Shown: positions 1 to 10,363, numbered from the stretch's first letter. The stretch: 64,000 nucleotides of DNA from Pelagicoccus sp. SDUM812005 (GCF_031127875.1 NZ_JARXIA010000016.1:1-64000), one strand, 5' to 3'. Translations and numbers: made by a program. Notes: a model not told the origin generated them from the sequence alone.

Positions 1-58
1 CACGGCTTGCGCCATACGCCCCTCAAGCGTACGTGTCTACCAATTCCACCACCTGAGC
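1..58 (-). tRNA. tRNA-Leu (anticodon GAG), 3' part cut off by the window edge
   Basis: Read on the minus strand, the RNA begins GCTCAGG (acceptor 5' arm, complement of 52-58), followed by TG and a leucine-type D arm ending in GGTAGACACG. The anticodon stem TACGC/GCGTA encloses the loop TTGAGGG, which gives anticodon GAG. The start of the long variable arm typical of class II tRNAs follows (ATGGCGCAAGCCGTG). The T arm and the 3' acceptor strand lie outside the window. Confidence 0.93.
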
Positions 59-270
59 AAGATGATTGAGGTCGCAAAGAAATGGAGATCTAAGGGGCCT
101 TGTAAAGCGCGAAAATGAACATTTCTCATATTTCTTCGTATTGGGTTGATTCTCCCGAAGCAACCTAGTTAAAACCTCTGCCAATATCCCCTTTTCGTCC
201 TTCGTAAGCGACTTCTCTAGAACTACAAATAACAGGATGCCATTTCTGCGGCGCCTTTTCAAAATCTCAG

Positions 271-2103
271 ATGCCTGACTCCACACCCAAGGATTCCAAC
301 GAGGAACCGAAGCAAGACTCGGTTGACCTTTCAGACCTACAAAGCTTCAGCTTCGGTACCCAGTGGACCGCAGCGAGCAAATCCTCTCCTGATTCGGGGA
401 AGCCACGCTCTGGCAGGGGCGGACCTCGGAGCGGCGAGCGCTCCGGTCGCAGGCCCGGCTCGAGTGGCCCAGCCCGCAAGGACCGCCGTCCGCCGCGTTC
501 GCCGCGCCCCGAAGGCGCCGGGGCAGAGCAGCCGCAGGGCGATCGCCAGCCGCGAGAACAAGGCGGCCGTCGCCCAAGAGGTCGCGCTCGTCATGACGCG
601 CCGCGCCCTCCATTCCATCCTTACGAGAGCCCCGTATTCGACGTTTGCTTCTATCCGGAGGACAATTGCTTTTCGGCGATCATCAAGGCGATGCGCGGAA
701 ACCACATGACCTACGAGCTGTTTCAGGTGGCGAAGTTGTTCATGGAGAAGCCGGACCGCTTCATCGCCAGCATCACTCGCAAGGCTGCGGAAGGGCAGAA
801 GCCGGAAAAGGTTTCCATTTGCGCCATCGACAACATGCCTTTCGCGAACGACGAAGAGGCAATTGCCCATGCTATGGCTCACCATGCGGGCGAGTTTTTC
901 ACTATCGAAGAAGTCGAGGTCGAGCCCCCGAGCGGAAACTTCCCCTTCGTGAACCGTTGCCCCTTTACCAAGGAGCTGCTGGGACCGCCTAACTACCACA
1001 AGTACGAGGCAGCCCTGCTGAACCACCACCGTACCCGTTTGCCAAACATGTCGTTCGAAAAGCTGCAAAGCTCGATCGAGACGGTGCGCGAAGAGGAAGT
1101 GGTCGCCCAATGGCTGGAAAGCCAAAAGAAGGCGACTCGCTACACGGCTAAGGAAGCGCCCGAGGGCGAGGAGCCTAAGGTCTGCAACTCCGTGGAGGAG
1201 GCGATGGCCTACTTGCGTACGTCTCTTAAGGGAAAGGTCGTGAAGCAGGTCAATTACGCTCGGGTTGCTGGCAACGTACTCGAGCAGTACAAGGACAGCG
1301 AAGCGTTCAAGGCGATGGACGGCGAGCGTCAGCGTCAGCAGCGATTCCCCTTGGACGCGGCCAACGCGATCCGTGGCCGCATGCGCCGCGAAAAGTTCAG
1401 CATCTATAAGAAGGGAGCGAAGGGGATCACCTACGTTTGCTCTACCAAGAGAAATTTCCGTTCGCCGGGACAAGTCATGTCGCCGGATTTGGATCGGATC
1501 ATCCGCTTCCTCGAGGCGAACCAGTTGACCAAGGCCAAGGAAATGCCTGCCGCCTACCAGGAATGGCTCAAGTCGGAGGGGATCGAAGAGGTGATGGACG
1601 AGAAGAAGGTTGTGCGCGATTTGCATTGGCTCATCGCGGATGGCTACGTCAGTCACTTCGAGGACGACACGCTGTTCGCCCAACCAGTTCTGGAAACAGG
1701 TTCCGCTAAGCCGCAAGCCTCTGCGCCGAAGGCGAAGCCCGCCGAGGCCCCGCAGGCCGCAGCCGAGACGCCCAAAACGGAGGCTGTCGCGGAAAAGCCA
1801 GCTGAAGCGGAAGCTCCAAGCGAGACGGAAGCGTCGGCGACTGCAGTCGAGACGGGCACTAAGGATGAAGCCACAGCTGAGCCTGCGGCTGAAGCGGTGG
1901 CGAGCGAGGCGGAAGTGGCGGCAGCAGGAGCTCAAACTCCCGTTCCAGAAGCTCCGGAAGCGGCTGCCCCGGCAGCGGAAGAGCCGGAAGCATCGAAGGA
2001 AAGCGACGCGCCTGCCGCAGTGAAGCCAACCGCGGAAGCGGAACCGTCCGCCGAAACCGAACCGTCTGCCGAAACCGAAGAGGCGAAGGCGGAGGAGAAG
2101 TAA
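271..2103 (+). CDS. Conserved-looking protein of unknown function, Arg/Gly-rich N-terminus and Ala/Glu-rich C-terminus
   Basis: The product is 610 aa and I do not recognise its family. Three zones are visible. Residues 1-115 are polar and disordered, rich in Arg, Gly and Pro (RGG/SGRR-like). Residues about 117-470 form a normal globular region with motifs such as NRCPFTKELLGPPNYHKYE and many basic patches. Residues about 475-610 are an Ala/Glu/Pro tail ending in short tandem repeats (PSAETE). There is no signal peptide and no membrane segment, so the protein is probably cytoplasmic. The basic N-terminus would suit nucleic-acid or ribosome binding, but that is inference. The gene stands alone and is followed by a good terminator. 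A 592-aa frame on the opposite strand is a shadow of this GC-rich gene. Confidence 0.85.
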   Translation: MPDSTPKDSNEEPKQDSVDLSDLQSFSFGTQWTAASKSSPDSGKPRSGRGGPRSGERSGRRPGSSGPARKDRRPPRSPRPEGAGAEQPQGDRQPREQGGRRPRGRARHDAPRPPFHPYESPVFDVCFYPEDNCFSAIIKAMRGNHMTYELFQVAKLFMEKPDRFIASITRKAAEGQKPEKVSICAIDNMPFANDEEAIAHAMAHHAGEFFTIEEVEVEPPSGNFPFVNRCPFTKELLGPPNYHKYEAALLNHHRTRLPNMSFEKLQSSIETVREEEVVAQWLESQKKATRYTAKEAPEGEEPKVCNSVEEAMAYLRTSLKGKVVKQVNYARVAGNVLEQYKDSEAFKAMDGERQRQQRFPLDAANAIRGRMRREKFSIYKKGAKGITYVCSTKRNFRSPGQVMSPDLDRIIRFLEANQLTKAKEMPAAYQEWLKSEGIEEVMDEKKVVRDLHWLIADGYVSHFEDDTLFAQPVLETGSAKPQASAPKAKPAEAPQAAAETPKTEAVAEKPAEAEAPSETEASATAVETGTKDEATAEPAAEAVASEAEVAAAGAQTPVPEAPEAAAPAAEEPEASKESDAPAAVKPTAEAEPSAETEPSAETEEAKAEEK

Positions 2104-2140
2104 GGCTCCGGCCATTCGTAGTCCGCAGATAGATATTTCG

Positions 2141-2169
2141 AAAGGAGAGCCGTTCGGCTCTCCTTTTTT
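2141..2169 (+). terminator. Rho-independent terminator of the 610-aa protein gene
   Basis: The sequence shows GGAGAGCCG directly followed, after TT, by CGGCTCTCC, and then a run of six T. It lies 38 nt after the stop codon. Confidence 0.9.
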
Positions 2170-2405
2170 GTGTCCCGGTGGTCGGGAGACTTGCTATCTC
2201 GGGATGGTCGCTTGCGAGCGCCGGGCTTTGTCGGGATGTATCCAGAAAGGTGATTCGAGCGGGCTCCTTCGGCTGGGTTATTAGTTAGACTGAACTGTCT
2301 GATTAGAACTTGGGGACTTTTACCTTGCTGGGAATGGGAGGATCCGTTCAGTTAGCGGACACCTTTTCCCCTTTAAGATTTAGCCCCAATCCATCCAATA
2401 CCTTT

Positions 2406-2729
2406 ATGAGTGATCCATCTTCCGTCGGGTCCAGCGCGGGAAGTTCTGCGTCTGGAGAAAAGCAAGACTTGGAACGTCAAATCGTCTACCGGAAGGCGAG
2501 CCTGCGGGTGATATTCGTGCTCTTGCCGATATGGTTCTTCGTTAGCTACGGCTGTGGCATCCTCTTTCGCGACTGGCTGGACGCCAACGCTCCGCGCGTG
2601 GGGAACGCTCCCTTTGGATTTTGGATGGCCCAGCAGGGCGCGGTTATCTGTTTCGTGATCGTGCTGGTGGTTTATGCCGCGTGGATGAACCGGCTTGATC
2701 GCAAGCTCAACCAAGGCGAAGGAAACTAA
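2406..2729 (+). CDS. DUF4212 small subunit of a sodium:solute symporter
   Basis: From the ATG at 2406 (MSDPSS) the product is 107 aa. After a polar N-terminus it has two membrane segments: about residues 39-58 (VIFVLLPIWFFVSYGCGILF) and about residues 72-95, around GFWMAQQGA. The ending MNRLDRKLN is typical of the DUF4212 family. These proteins are encoded just before large VC_2705-type sodium:solute symporters, and the symporter starts 11 nt downstream here. The frame stays open upstream to a TTG at 2310, but that extension is not family-like, so I chose 2406 although no strong ribosome binding site is visible at either start. Confidence 0.88.
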   Translation: MSDPSSVGSSAGSSASGEKQDLERQIVYRKASLRVIFVLLPIWFFVSYGCGILFRDWLDANAPRVGNAPFGFWMAQQGAVICFVIVLVVYAAWMNRLDRKLNQGEGN

Positions 2730-2740
2730 TATTATAAGCG

Positions 2741-4609
2741 ATGTCCCAAGATTTGCTCAATTTCATATTCATCGGACTTAGTTTCGGTTTATACATTTTC
2801 ATAGCGGTCGCCTCCCGCGCTTCTTCCACCAAGGAATACTATACGGCGGGGGGCGGCGTATCTCCTTTTGCGAACGGGATGGCAACTGCGGCGGATTGGA
2901 TGTCGGCGGCGACCTTCATCTCGATGGCTGGTACGGTCGCTATTAGCGGTTACGATGCATCCCGCTTCTTGATGGGCTGGACCGGCGGTTTCGTATTGCT
3001 GACCGTGCTGATGGTGCCGTATCTACGGAAGTTTGGAAAGCCGACCGTTCCGGATTTCATTGGCGATCGCTACTATTCGAAGCTGGCTCGCGGCGTGGCT
3101 GTCGTCTGCGCGATCTTTATTTGCATGACTTATATCATGGGGCAGATGCGTGGCGTTGGCGTGGTCTTCTCCCAGTTGTTTGGGATTAAGATTCAGTCGG
3201 GAGTGCTGGTCGGCGCCAGTATTGTATTTTTCTACGCTGGTTTGGGGGGGATGAAAGGGATCACCTACACGCAGGTTGCCCAATACTGCGTGATGGCGTT
3301 TGCCTATACGATCCCGGCTATCTTTATAGCGATTGCCCTGACGAATAACTTTGTGCCTCAGCTCGGCTTGATCGGCGACTTTACCTTGGAGGGCGCGAAG
3401 ATTCCGTTCTTAGAGAAGATAAATAATATAAACACCGAGCTCGGATTTAGCGAGTTTACGGCGGGCAAGATGGACAAGGTGAATATGTTTTGTATCACTG
3501 CGGCCTTGATGTGCGGCACCGCGGGCTTGCCTCACGTGATCGTGCGCTTCTTCACCGTTAAGAACGTCGCTTCGGTGCGCAAGTCCGCTTGCTGGACCTT
3601 GCTGTTCATCTCGGTCATTTACCTGACGGCGCCTGCCATTGGAGCGTTTTCCCGGGTGAACCTCATTTCGAAGCTGCACAATACCAGCTACCAGGAGGCG
3701 CCGAGCTGGTTTCAAGAGTTCGAGAGCACCGGCCAAATGGCTTGGGTCGACAAGAATGGTGATGGCATGATCCAGTACTTCGGTCCTGGAAAATCCGATA
3801 CGGGATCGAACGATGTGTTCGTGGGCAAGGGGCCGATGTATCCTGCCGACGACGCGCCTGCCAGTCAGCTAAGGGGCGAGTATGGCGAACGACTTTTGGC
3901 CAACAAGGCGGACGTTACCAATCCGAACGAGCTGTGGTTTGGAAACGACATCATGGTGATGGCGAATCCGCAGATGGCTGGCTTGCCGAAGTGGGTGGTT
4001 GCTCTCTTGATGGCTGGTTGTATCGCGGCTGCCCTGTCTACGGCGGCGGGCTTGTTGCTGGTGCTTTCTACTTCGATTTCGCACGACCTGATGAAGAAGA
4101 TCGTGAAGCCGTCGCTGAGCGACAAGGAGGAGGTCAACTACGCTCGTGCGGCCTCCTTCGTGGCCTTGGCGGTAGCGGCGTATTTCGGCATCAATCCGCC
4201 TTCCGCCTTCATCGCCAAGACGGTGGCCTTCGCCTTCGGTTTGGCGGCGTCCTCGTTTTTTCCGACCTTGCTGATGGGGATCTTCTCGAAGCGGGTGAAC
4301 AAGCAGGGGGCGGTGTCCGGAATGCTTTGCGGCATCGTATTCACGATCAGCTACATTATCTACTTCCAGTTCCTGGGCGGAACGGCGAGCCAGTACCTCT
4401 TCGGAATCACGCCGGAAGGGATCGGTTTCGTGGGAATGCTGATCAACTTCGCGGTGACCTTCTTGGTCAGCGCCTTGACGCCTCCGCCGCCTGTGGAGAT
4501 TCAGCGGATGGTCGCAGGCATCCACTTGCCGGGCTCCTCGGACTTGAGCATGGACGATTCGAGCGAATCGGAAGAGCGCGTTTCCGGCGTGGGTGGCGAG
4601 GGCATTTAG
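2741..4609 (+). CDS. Sodium:solute symporter, VC_2705 subfamily (acetate/monocarboxylate-type)
   Basis: The product is a 622-aa multi-spanning inner-membrane protein of the SSS family. It is predicted to take up a small organic acid with Na+, though the substrate cannot be read from sequence. The N-terminal half carries family motifs ([42 protein letters not shown]). A polar loop of roughly 90 residues between membrane segments contains [11 protein letters not shown], which resembles the first part of an EF-hand loop but lacks the final acidic residue. The C-terminal half has [35 protein letters not shown], split here only for description, and ends in an acidic tail. It forms a two-gene operon with the DUF4212 gene and is closed by a terminator. 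Confidence 0.9.
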   Translation: MSQDLLNFIFIGLSFGLYIFIAVASRASSTKEYYTAGGGVSPFANGMATAADWMSAATFISMAGTVAISGYDASRFLMGWTGGFVLLTVLMVPYLRKFGKPTVPDFIGDRYYSKLARGVAVVCAIFICMTYIMGQMRGVGVVFSQLFGIKIQSGVLVGASIVFFYAGLGGMKGITYTQVAQYCVMAFAYTIPAIFIAIALTNNFVPQLGLIGDFTLEGAKIPFLEKINNINTELGFSEFTAGKMDKVNMFCITAALMCGTAGLPHVIVRFFTVKNVASVRKSACWTLLFISVIYLTAPAIGAFSRVNLISKLHNTSYQEAPSWFQEFESTGQMAWVDKNGDGMIQYFGPGKSDTGSNDVFVGKGPMYPADDAPASQLRGEYGERLLANKADVTNPNELWFGNDIMVMANPQMAGLPKWVVALLMAGCIAAALSTAAGLLLVLSTSISHDLMKKIVKPSLSDKEEVNYARAASFVALAVAAYFGINPPSAFIAKTVAFAFGLAASSFFPTLLMGIFSKRVNKQGAVSGMLCGIVFTISYIIYFQFLGGTASQYLFGITPEGIGFVGMLINFAVTFLVSALTPPPPVEIQRMVAGIHLPGSSDLSMDDSSESEERVSGVGGEGI

Positions 4610-4641
4610 TGTGACAGCTAAGCGTCCCACCTGAATTTAAG

Positions 4642-4673
4642 AACGGTCAGTGTGTCGCACTGGCCGTTTTTTT
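4642..4673 (+). terminator. Rho-independent terminator of the symporter operon
   Basis: The stem AACGGTCAG / CTGGCCGTT (one G-T pair) encloses the loop TGTGTCGCA and is followed by seven or more T. It begins 32 nt after the symporter stop. Confidence 0.9.
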
Positions 4674-4824
4674 GTGTCCGGATACAGGCGAAACTCAAAG
4701 CTCGCAAAATGTTGCAACTTCATAAATATTAGCAGCTTACGGTTTTTATACCCGATAGTCGCGCTGCCCCGTGACGCCGGGTACGGAATGTGCGAAGGAG
4801 AGAAGCGATGGAGGAATACACGAA

Positions 4825-7410
4825 ATGATTGACCCGAACAGACTTACAGAGATGGCCCGCAACGCTTTGACTGCGGCCCAAGCCATTGCCCGGCGCAAGC
4901 AGAACAATGAAGTCGATACGCTTCACCTTTTGGCGGCATTGACGGAACAGGACAAGGGGATCGTGGAGGGCGTGCTGAAGAAGCTGGACTTGTCGTCCAA
5001 CGCTCTCTCGCTGGCTCTGGACCGCGAGCTCGACCGCCTTCCAAAGGTGTCCGGCAGCGTGGACAGCTCCAAGATTTTCATAACGCAGGCGACCAACGAG
5101 GTGTACACCAAGGCCGAGGAGGAAGCAAAGTCGTTGAAGGATGAATTCATCAGCGTCGAGCACCTGCTCTTGGCCCTTGCGACGGTGCAAAAGCCGGTGG
5201 CCTTGGCGAACGTGCTCAAGAGCTTCGGGCTGGATCGGGCCAAGATCATGGGTGCCTTGAAGTCGGTGCGCGGCAACCAGCGCGTGACCTCGCAGAACCC
5301 AGAGGCGACCTATCAGGCCTTGGAAAAGTACGGCACGGATCTGGTGGAGCGTGCCCGGTCCGGAAAGATGGATCCCGTGATTGGGCGCGACGACGAGATC
5401 CGCCGCGTGATCCGGATCCTTTCCCGCAAAACCAAGAACAATCCGGTTTTGATCGGTGAGCCAGGGGTGGGCAAGACGGCCATCGCCGAAGGACTGGCCC
5501 AGCGCATCGTGCGGGGCGACGTGCCCGAAGGCCTGAAGGAAAAGACGGTTTTTTCGCTCGATATGGGAGCCCTTATCGCCGGGGCGAAGTTTCGCGGCGA
5601 GTTCGAGGAACGCTTGAAGGCGGTGCTGCAGGAAGTGAAGTCGAGCGACGGGCAGATCCTGTTGTTCATCGACGAGTTGCACACCATCGTGGGAGCGGGC
5701 AAGACCGACGGGGCGATGGATGCCGGAAACTTGCTCAAGCCCATGCTGGCCCGCGGCGAGTTGCACTGTATCGGCGCCACGACTTTGGACGAATACCGTC
5801 GCTACATCGAAAAGGACGCGGCCTTGGAACGCCGCTTCCAAAGCGTGCTGGTCGACCAGCCTAGCGTGGAAGATACGATATCCATTTTGCGCGGCTTGAA
5901 GGAGCGTTTCGAGGTGCACCACGGGGTGCGGATCCAGGACAACGCTTTGGTGACTGCGACGGTGCTTTCCAATCGCTACATCACGGACCGGTTCTTGCCC
6001 GACAAGGCGATCGACTTGGTAGACGAGGCCTGCGCGGCGATCCGTACCGAGATGGATAGCTTGCCGGAAGAGTTGGATACCTTGACGCGTCGCTTGATGC
6101 AGCTGGAGATCGAAGAGGCTGCCTTGATCCAAGAAACGGATACGGCGTCCAAGGAACGTCTCGCAGGGGTGCAGCGCGAAATCGCTGACTTGAAGGAAGA
6201 GGAAAAGGCGCAGCGCCAGATCTGGAATGCGGAGAAGGAAGTGATTTCCGAACTGCAGAAGCTGCGCGAAGAGATCGAGTCGACGAAAGCCGAGATCGAG
6301 CGGGCGGAGCGAGCCTACGACCTGAACAAGGCCGCGGAGCTCAAGCACGGACGCTTGCCGCAGCTGGAGGCCCGCTTGTCGGCGGCGGAAGCGAAGCACA
6401 GCGAACGCTCCTTGCTGAAGGAGGAGGTTTCGCAGGAAGAGATCGCGGATATCGTATCCAAATGGACGGGAGTTCCTGTCGCGAAGCTGATCGAAGGGGA
6501 ACGCCAAAAGCTGCTCCACCTCGATGACGCATTGGAGAAGCGAGTGATCGGTCAGCCGGAAGCGATCCGCTACGTGACGGAAGCGATTTTGCGAGCTCGG
6601 GCCGGCATCAAGGATCCGAAGCGGCCGATCGGCAGCTTCATGTTCCTCGGTCCCACCGGGGTAGGCAAGACCGAGCTGGTGAAGACGCTTGCCAGCACGT
6701 TGTTCGACAGCGAAGACGCGATTATCCGAATCGACATGAGCGAATACATGGAGCGTCACGCGGTGGCGCGCCTGATCGGCGCCCCTCCGGGGTACGTCGG
6801 CTACGAGGAAGGTGGCCAGCTCACCGAGGCCGTCCGCCGCAAGCCGTATTCGGTCATCCTCTTCGACGAGGTGGAAAAGGCGCATCCGGATGTATTCAAC
6901 ATCATGCTACAGATCTTGGACGACGGACGAGTAACCGATTCCCAAGGTCGCCTGGTGGACTTCAAGAATACGATCGTGATCATGACTTCCAATCTCGGCA
7001 GCCAATTCCTGCTCGAGCAAGGGGGTGGCGAAATCTCGGATTCGACCAAGGAGTCGGTGATGACGGAGCTGCGCCGGAACTTCCGTCCGGAGTTCCTCAA
7101 TCGTATCGACGAGACGGTTATTTTCAGGCCGCTCGACTTGGAGGACATCGAAAAGATCGTGGTGCTCTTGCTGGCCGACTTGAACCGTACTTTGGAAGAG
7201 CGCCGCATTACGGTGGAGCTCGACGAGGAGGCGTTGAAGTGGGTCGCCTTGAAAGGCTTCGATCCGGTTTACGGGGCTCGGCCCTTGAGGCGCTTCATCC
7301 AGCGCTCGATCCAGACGGACCTTGCCAAGGCGATTATCAGCGGCGAGATCGGCGACGGAGACACGGCCCGTTTCACGGTGTCCGACGAGGCTCTGGTATT
7401 GAAAATCTAA
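4825..7410 (+). CDS. clpB: ATP-dependent chaperone ClpB (disaggregase)
   Basis: The product is 861 aa, the usual ClpB length. ClpB is a cytosolic hexameric AAA+ disaggregase that works with DnaK to rescue aggregated proteins. The order is: Clp N-domain (about 1-150); NBD1 with Walker A GEPGVGKT at about 211 and Walker B LFIDELHT; the long coiled-coil middle domain (about 400-525, rich in Glu/Lys/Leu), which separates ClpB from ClpA; and NBD2 with GPTGVGKT at about 609 and [12 protein letters not shown]. The start at 4825 ([10 protein letters not shown]) matches the family and has GGAGG upstream at 4810-4814. An upstream in-frame ATG-less extension from 4771 is unlikely. I see no clear CIRCE or sigma-32 promoter. 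Confidence 0.97.
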   Translation: MIDPNRLTEMARNALTAAQAIARRKQNNEVDTLHLLAALTEQDKGIVEGVLKKLDLSSNALSLALDRELDRLPKVSGSVDSSKIFITQATNEVYTKAEEEAKSLKDEFISVEHLLLALATVQKPVALANVLKSFGLDRAKIMGALKSVRGNQRVTSQNPEATYQALEKYGTDLVERARSGKMDPVIGRDDEIRRVIRILSRKTKNNPVLIGEPGVGKTAIAEGLAQRIVRGDVPEGLKEKTVFSLDMGALIAGAKFRGEFEERLKAVLQEVKSSDGQILLFIDELHTIVGAGKTDGAMDAGNLLKPMLARGELHCIGATTLDEYRRYIEKDAALERRFQSVLVDQPSVEDTISILRGLKERFEVHHGVRIQDNALVTATVLSNRYITDRFLPDKAIDLVDEACAAIRTEMDSLPEELDTLTRRLMQLEIEEAALIQETDTASKERLAGVQREIADLKEEEKAQRQIWNAEKEVISELQKLREEIESTKAEIERAERAYDLNKAAELKHGRLPQLEARLSAAEAKHSERSLLKEEVSQEEIADIVSKWTGVPVAKLIEGERQKLLHLDDALEKRVIGQPEAIRYVTEAILRARAGIKDPKRPIGSFMFLGPTGVGKTELVKTLASTLFDSEDAIIRIDMSEYMERHAVARLIGAPPGYVGYEEGGQLTEAVRRKPYSVILFDEVEKAHPDVFNIMLQILDDGRVTDSQGRLVDFKNTIVIMTSNLGSQFLLEQGGGEISDSTKESVMTELRRNFRPEFLNRIDETVIFRPLDLEDIEKIVVLLLADLNRTLEERRITVELDEEALKWVALKGFDPVYGARPLRRFIQRSIQTDLAKAIISGEIGDGDTARFTVSDEALVLKI

Positions 7411-7418
7411 GCGCCTTT

Positions 7419-9152
7419 CTAGTGGGCGAGGCCTCCACCAGGCTTCGCCCATTTTCTTAGGGTTGCGGCGAGCGGCTTGATCTCGAGCGGTTTGGAAAGG
7501 TAGTCATCCATTCCCGCTTCGAGGCAGCGTTCTCGCGCTCCTTTGAAGGACATGGCGGTGAGGGCGATGATGGGGGTATGGCCGCCGCTCGCCTTCTCGC
7601 TTTGGCGGATTCCGCGGGTTGTCTCGAAGCCGTCCATTTCGGGCATCTGGCAATCCATGAGGATGAGGTCGTACTTGTTCTTGGAGAACAGATCGAGGGC
7701 TTCGAGCCCGTTGGAGGCGGTGTCGGCCGAGAGGCCGATGCGCTTGAGCATGCCGAGGATGAGCTTCTGGTTTCCGATGTTGTCTTCGGCGACGAGCACT
7801 TTGTGGTGGGAGAGCGTTTCGGAAGGCTCCAAGTGCAGCATATTGTCGAAGTATTGCTCTTCCTGCTGGACGCTCGGTTCGAGGTAGGCGGTGAAGGTGA
7901 AGGTAGAGCCGGCGCCCGCTTCGCTTTGGATCGTTATATCGCCGCCCATCATTTCGGCGAGGCGTTTGGAGATTACGAGGCCTAGGCCGGTTCCGCCGTG
8001 TTTCCTGCGGGTGGACGAATCGGCTTGGGTGAAGGGTTGGAAGAGTCGTTTCTGTACGGCTTCGGAGATTCCGATGCCTGTATCTATGACGCTGATACGT
8101 ACGATGGAGTGGCTGCCTGTGGTTTCGTCCGCTCGAGCCCTGAGCCGGACTTCGCCTTCGTTGGTGAATTTGATGGCGTTGCTGACGAGGTTGAGGATGA
8201 CTTGGCGGACTTTGCCTGGGTCTCCGATCACGAACTCCGGCAGCGCGTCCGAGTATTCGAGCTTGAGGGCGAGTCCTTTTCCGGCGGCGATGGGCGAGGT
8301 GATGTTGAGCACCTCCTGGAGCAGTTGCTTTAGGCTGAAACTAACCAGCTCCAGCTCTTCGCGACCGGCTTCGATCTTGGAGAAGTCGAGGATGTCGTTG
8401 ATTATTGTGAGGAGGGCGTCCCCGGAGGTGCGGATGGTTTCGACGAAGTCGCGCTGTTCTTCGTCGACGTTCGTTTCCAGCAAGAGCGAGGCGAACCCGA
8501 TGACTCCATTCATCGGAGTTCGGAGCTCGTGGCTCATCATGGCGAGGAATTCGCTCTTCGCGAGGTTCGCCTTTTCCGCTTCCTCCTTGGCCTTGAGGAA
8601 GGCTGCGGTGCGCTTGTTGACAGTTTCTTCGAGGCTGCGGTTTTGAGCCTGTAGTTCGCTTCTCAATACGAGCGCGTCCAAGGTGGTCGCGGTCAGGGTG
8701 AGAGTGAGAGAAATTTGATTGAGGACGATGTTGTGCTGTCCGCTGGGGTCTACTTCGTCGAAGAGTCCGATAAACATGCCAAGGGTGCGCTCCCGCGTGG
8801 AAAGGGCATGCAGGATGAGTTTTTTTCCTGACTTGTCGTCCGCCCAAAAGAGCGGCTTTTGCTGTCTCAGGGCCCAGGCGAAGGCGCCTTGGCGGATGGC
8901 GCTGCGGACTACGGACTGGAAGGACGCGTACTCGGTGGTGGGGCGGGTCTTGTGAAGTTCGAATCCGCCGGTTTTTTCGTCGACGAGGTAGAATCCGAGC
9001 GTAGCGAACTCTTGGATACTATCGAGCTCGTTTTCGGTGATTTGGATAACTTCGCGCACGTTGGAGGCTTCCCGTAGCTTGCGCTGGAAGAAGTCGAGGG
9101 TTTCGAAGCGGCTTTGAATCTGCTCGTGCTTATCTTGAGGTCTGTTATCCAT
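7419..9152 (-). CDS. Hybrid histidine kinase: GAF-like sensor, HisKA, HATPase and receiver domain
   Basis: The product is 577 aa and soluble. Residues about 25-165 form a GAF-like sensor, followed by a coiled linker (about 165-200). The HisKA H-box is SHELRTP with the phosphorylated His at 208. The ATPase domain shows the N-box region [17 protein letters not shown] and GGTGLGL. A C-terminal receiver domain has the phosphorylatable Asp at 500 ([13 protein letters not shown]) and the conserved Lys in YLSKP. Such kinases signal onward by phosphorelay through a separate Hpt protein or output regulator, which is not in this window. It is the last gene of a three-gene operon, 3 nt after the HDOD gene, and converges with clpB. 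Confidence 0.93.
   Translation of the reverse strand: MDNRPQDKHEQIQSRFETLDFFQRKLREASNVREVIQITENELDSIQEFATLGFYLVDEKTGGFELHKTRPTTEYASFQSVVRSAIRQGAFAWALRQQKPLFWADDKSGKKLILHALSTRERTLGMFIGLFDEVDPSGQHNIVLNQISLTLTLTATTLDALVLRSELQAQNRSLEETVNKRTAAFLKAKEEAEKANLAKSEFLAMMSHELRTPMNGVIGFASLLLETNVDEEQRDFVETIRTSGDALLTIINDILDFSKIEAGREELELVSFSLKQLLQEVLNITSPIAAGKGLALKLEYSDALPEFVIGDPGKVRQVILNLVSNAIKFTNEGEVRLRARADETTGSHSIVRISVIDTGIGISEAVQKRLFQPFTQADSSTRRKHGGTGLGLVISKRLAEMMGGDITIQSEAGAGSTFTFTAYLEPSVQQEEQYFDNMLHLEPSETLSHHKVLVAEDNIGNQKLILGMLKRIGLSADTASNGLEALDLFSKNKYDLILMDCQMPEMDGFETTRGIRQSEKASGGHTPIIALTAMSFKGARERCLEAGMDDYLSKPLEIKPLAATLRKWAKPGGGLAH
7423..7455 (+). terminator. Terminator of clpB, nested in the 3' end of the convergent kinase gene
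   Basis: TGGGCGAGGCCT and AGGCTTCGCCCA form a 12-bp stem (one G-T pair) around CCACC, followed by TTTT on the plus strand. No T run follows on the minus strand, so it serves clpB. It lies inside the last codons of the minus-strand histidine kinase. Confidence 0.8.
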
Positions 9153-9155
9153 GGG

Positions 9156-10019
9156 CTACTTCTGTCCCGGGTCCGGAGCTAGGAAAACGTGGCAAACGCT
9201 GTCGACTTGGCGGAGCAGCTCCTCGATGACGTGCGAGAGCTTGGATTCGTCGAAGTTTCCGAAACCCCATGCCGCTTCGGAGAACTCGGGCACGAAGCGG
9301 TCGCCGGAGTCTCCTAGGTTGAGGGCGGATACGATGAAGTTGGCAATGTGCACGAAACTCACGCCGCGCACATGGGTGCGGGCGAGGACGGGCTTGTTGT
9401 GGTGGCGGACGAGGGTGCTGATGTTTTCGGGAAATCGCCAGTGCTGCAGGGCGGCGGCTCCGACTTCCGATTCGTCGAAGCCGAGCAGGGATTGGGCAGC
9501 GGTTTGGTAGTGCGTATCCTTTTTGCGGGTACGCTTGTAGATGCTTTTTGCTTCTTCGGGGAAAAGCTGCGCGATGAGGGGGCGGCCGATCTTGTGCAGG
9601 TAGCCGGCAAGGAAGTGGCGCTCCGTATTGGCGTCGCGGCTTTCGAGGGCGATGAGGCGAGCGCAGAGTCCTACCGCTATGCTGTGCCGCCAAAACCTTT
9701 CCGTGGGTACGGGGAACTCGGGTGTGAGCTTGAGGCGAGCTGGCAGGGAGAGGGCGATGCTGATGTTGCGGGTATTGCGAAGTCCGATCACGCTCAGGGC
9801 GTCGGGGATGTTGGCGATGGCGACGGGGTAGTTGTAGAAGCAGGAGTTTGCCAAGGCTAGGAAGCGAGCGGCGAGTTCCGCATCGGACTCGACGATGCGG
9901 GCGATGTCTTCGAACGACGATTCGGGGCTGTCTACGGCGTCCTCGATAGCGAGGGCGATGGGAGGAAGGGGCGGGAACTTGTCTGCGTCTTCGAGTACGG
10001 GATTGAGGAGGGAGTTCAC
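9156..10019 (-). CDS. HDOD-domain signalling protein
   Basis: The product is 287 aa from the GTG at 10017-10019 (VNSLLNPVLEDADKFPPLPP). HDOD domains are degenerate HD-type domains of signalling proteins that usually lack phosphodiesterase activity and act by protein interaction. Residues about 15-205 carry the family pattern FPPLPPIALAIEDAV, ESDAELAARFLALANS, IGLRNTRNISIAL, FWRHSIAVGLCARLIA and FLAGYLHKIGRPLIAQ. The start was chosen because it lies 5 nt after the stop of the upstream gene; the longer open frame to 10232 overlaps that gene and gives a non-family N-terminus. It sits between an HD-GYP-N-like gene and a hybrid kinase, which suggests one signalling unit. Confidence 0.9.
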   Translation of the reverse strand: MNSLLNPVLEDADKFPPLPPIALAIEDAVDSPESSFEDIARIVESDAELAARFLALANSCFYNYPVAIANIPDALSVIGLRNTRNISIALSLPARLKLTPEFPVPTERFWRHSIAVGLCARLIALESRDANTERHFLAGYLHKIGRPLIAQLFPEEAKSIYKRTRKKDTHYQTAAQSLLGFDESEVGAAALQHWRFPENISTLVRHHNKPVLARTHVRGVSFVHIANFIVSALNLGDSGDRFVPEFSEAAWGFGNFDESKLSHVIEELLRQVDSVCHVFLAPDPGQK

Positions 10020-10024
10020 GGCGA

Positions 10025-10363
10025 CTAGATGGGGTGGTCCGACGATTTCGCGGCTTCGAGGACTGCGATTTCCCTGATGGCTACGACGACTGGGTGGGAG
10101 GACTTGACGAGCTTGAAGCGTTTTTGGACTTCCAGCTCCGCGTCGTGTTTGGCGGTGTTGGAAAAGAGTTCGATGGCTACGCTCTGCTGGGAGTCGGGCT
10201 GGCCTTTGATGGGGACGGTTTCCACGCCCCACATCATGAGGATTTCGATCTTCTTTTCCGTTAGTTTCGTCCCGCCGGGGAAGAGCAGCCTGGCGTCCAA
10301 ATTGTAGACGTCGTCTGCGAGTACGGCGCCAGGCTTTACTTCGTGGGGCGAACGGTTTGGCAT
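10025..10363 (-). CDS. Small protein resembling the N-terminal domain of HD-GYP phosphodiesterases
   Basis: The product is 112 aa. The segment VKPGAVLADDVYNLDARLLFPGGTKLTEKKIEILMMWGVETVPI resembles the short domain found before HD-GYP domains and before some HDOD proteins (pattern: basic-P-G-x-V-L-A-x-D-V-Y ... L-L-P-x-G-x-x-L-T). It is described here as two short blocks around residues 9-24 and 27-52. The rest is helical and charged. There is no signal peptide. It is the first gene of the operon with the HDOD protein and the hybrid kinase, so a partner role in that signalling unit is likely, but this is inference. Confidence 0.8.
   Translation of the reverse strand: MPNRSPHEVKPGAVLADDVYNLDARLLFPGGTKLTEKKIEILMMWGVETVPIKGQPDSQQSVAIELFSNTAKHDAELEVQKRFKLVKSSHPVVVAIREIAVLEAAKSSDHPI

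Noticed and set aside
23-286. 87-aa minus-strand open frame at the left edge
   Set aside because: It runs through the tRNA-Leu gene and the start of the 610-aa gene and has no family-like sequence.
337-2115. 592-aa minus-strand open frame
   Set aside because: Shadow of the plus-strand gene; Arg/Leu-rich product forced by the GC3 bias of the real frame.
2310-2405. N-terminal extension of the DUF4212 protein from a TTG
   Set aside because: The extension is not seen in the family; the ATG at 2406 gives a normal-length protein.
3745-3780. True EF-hand in the symporter loop (DKNGDG)
   Set aside because: Position 12 of the loop is not acidic, so a real calcium site is doubtful; noted only as a resemblance.
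4729-6885. 718-aa frame antisense to clpB
   Set aside because: Codon-bias shadow: clpB is certain and the antisense product has no recognisable motif.
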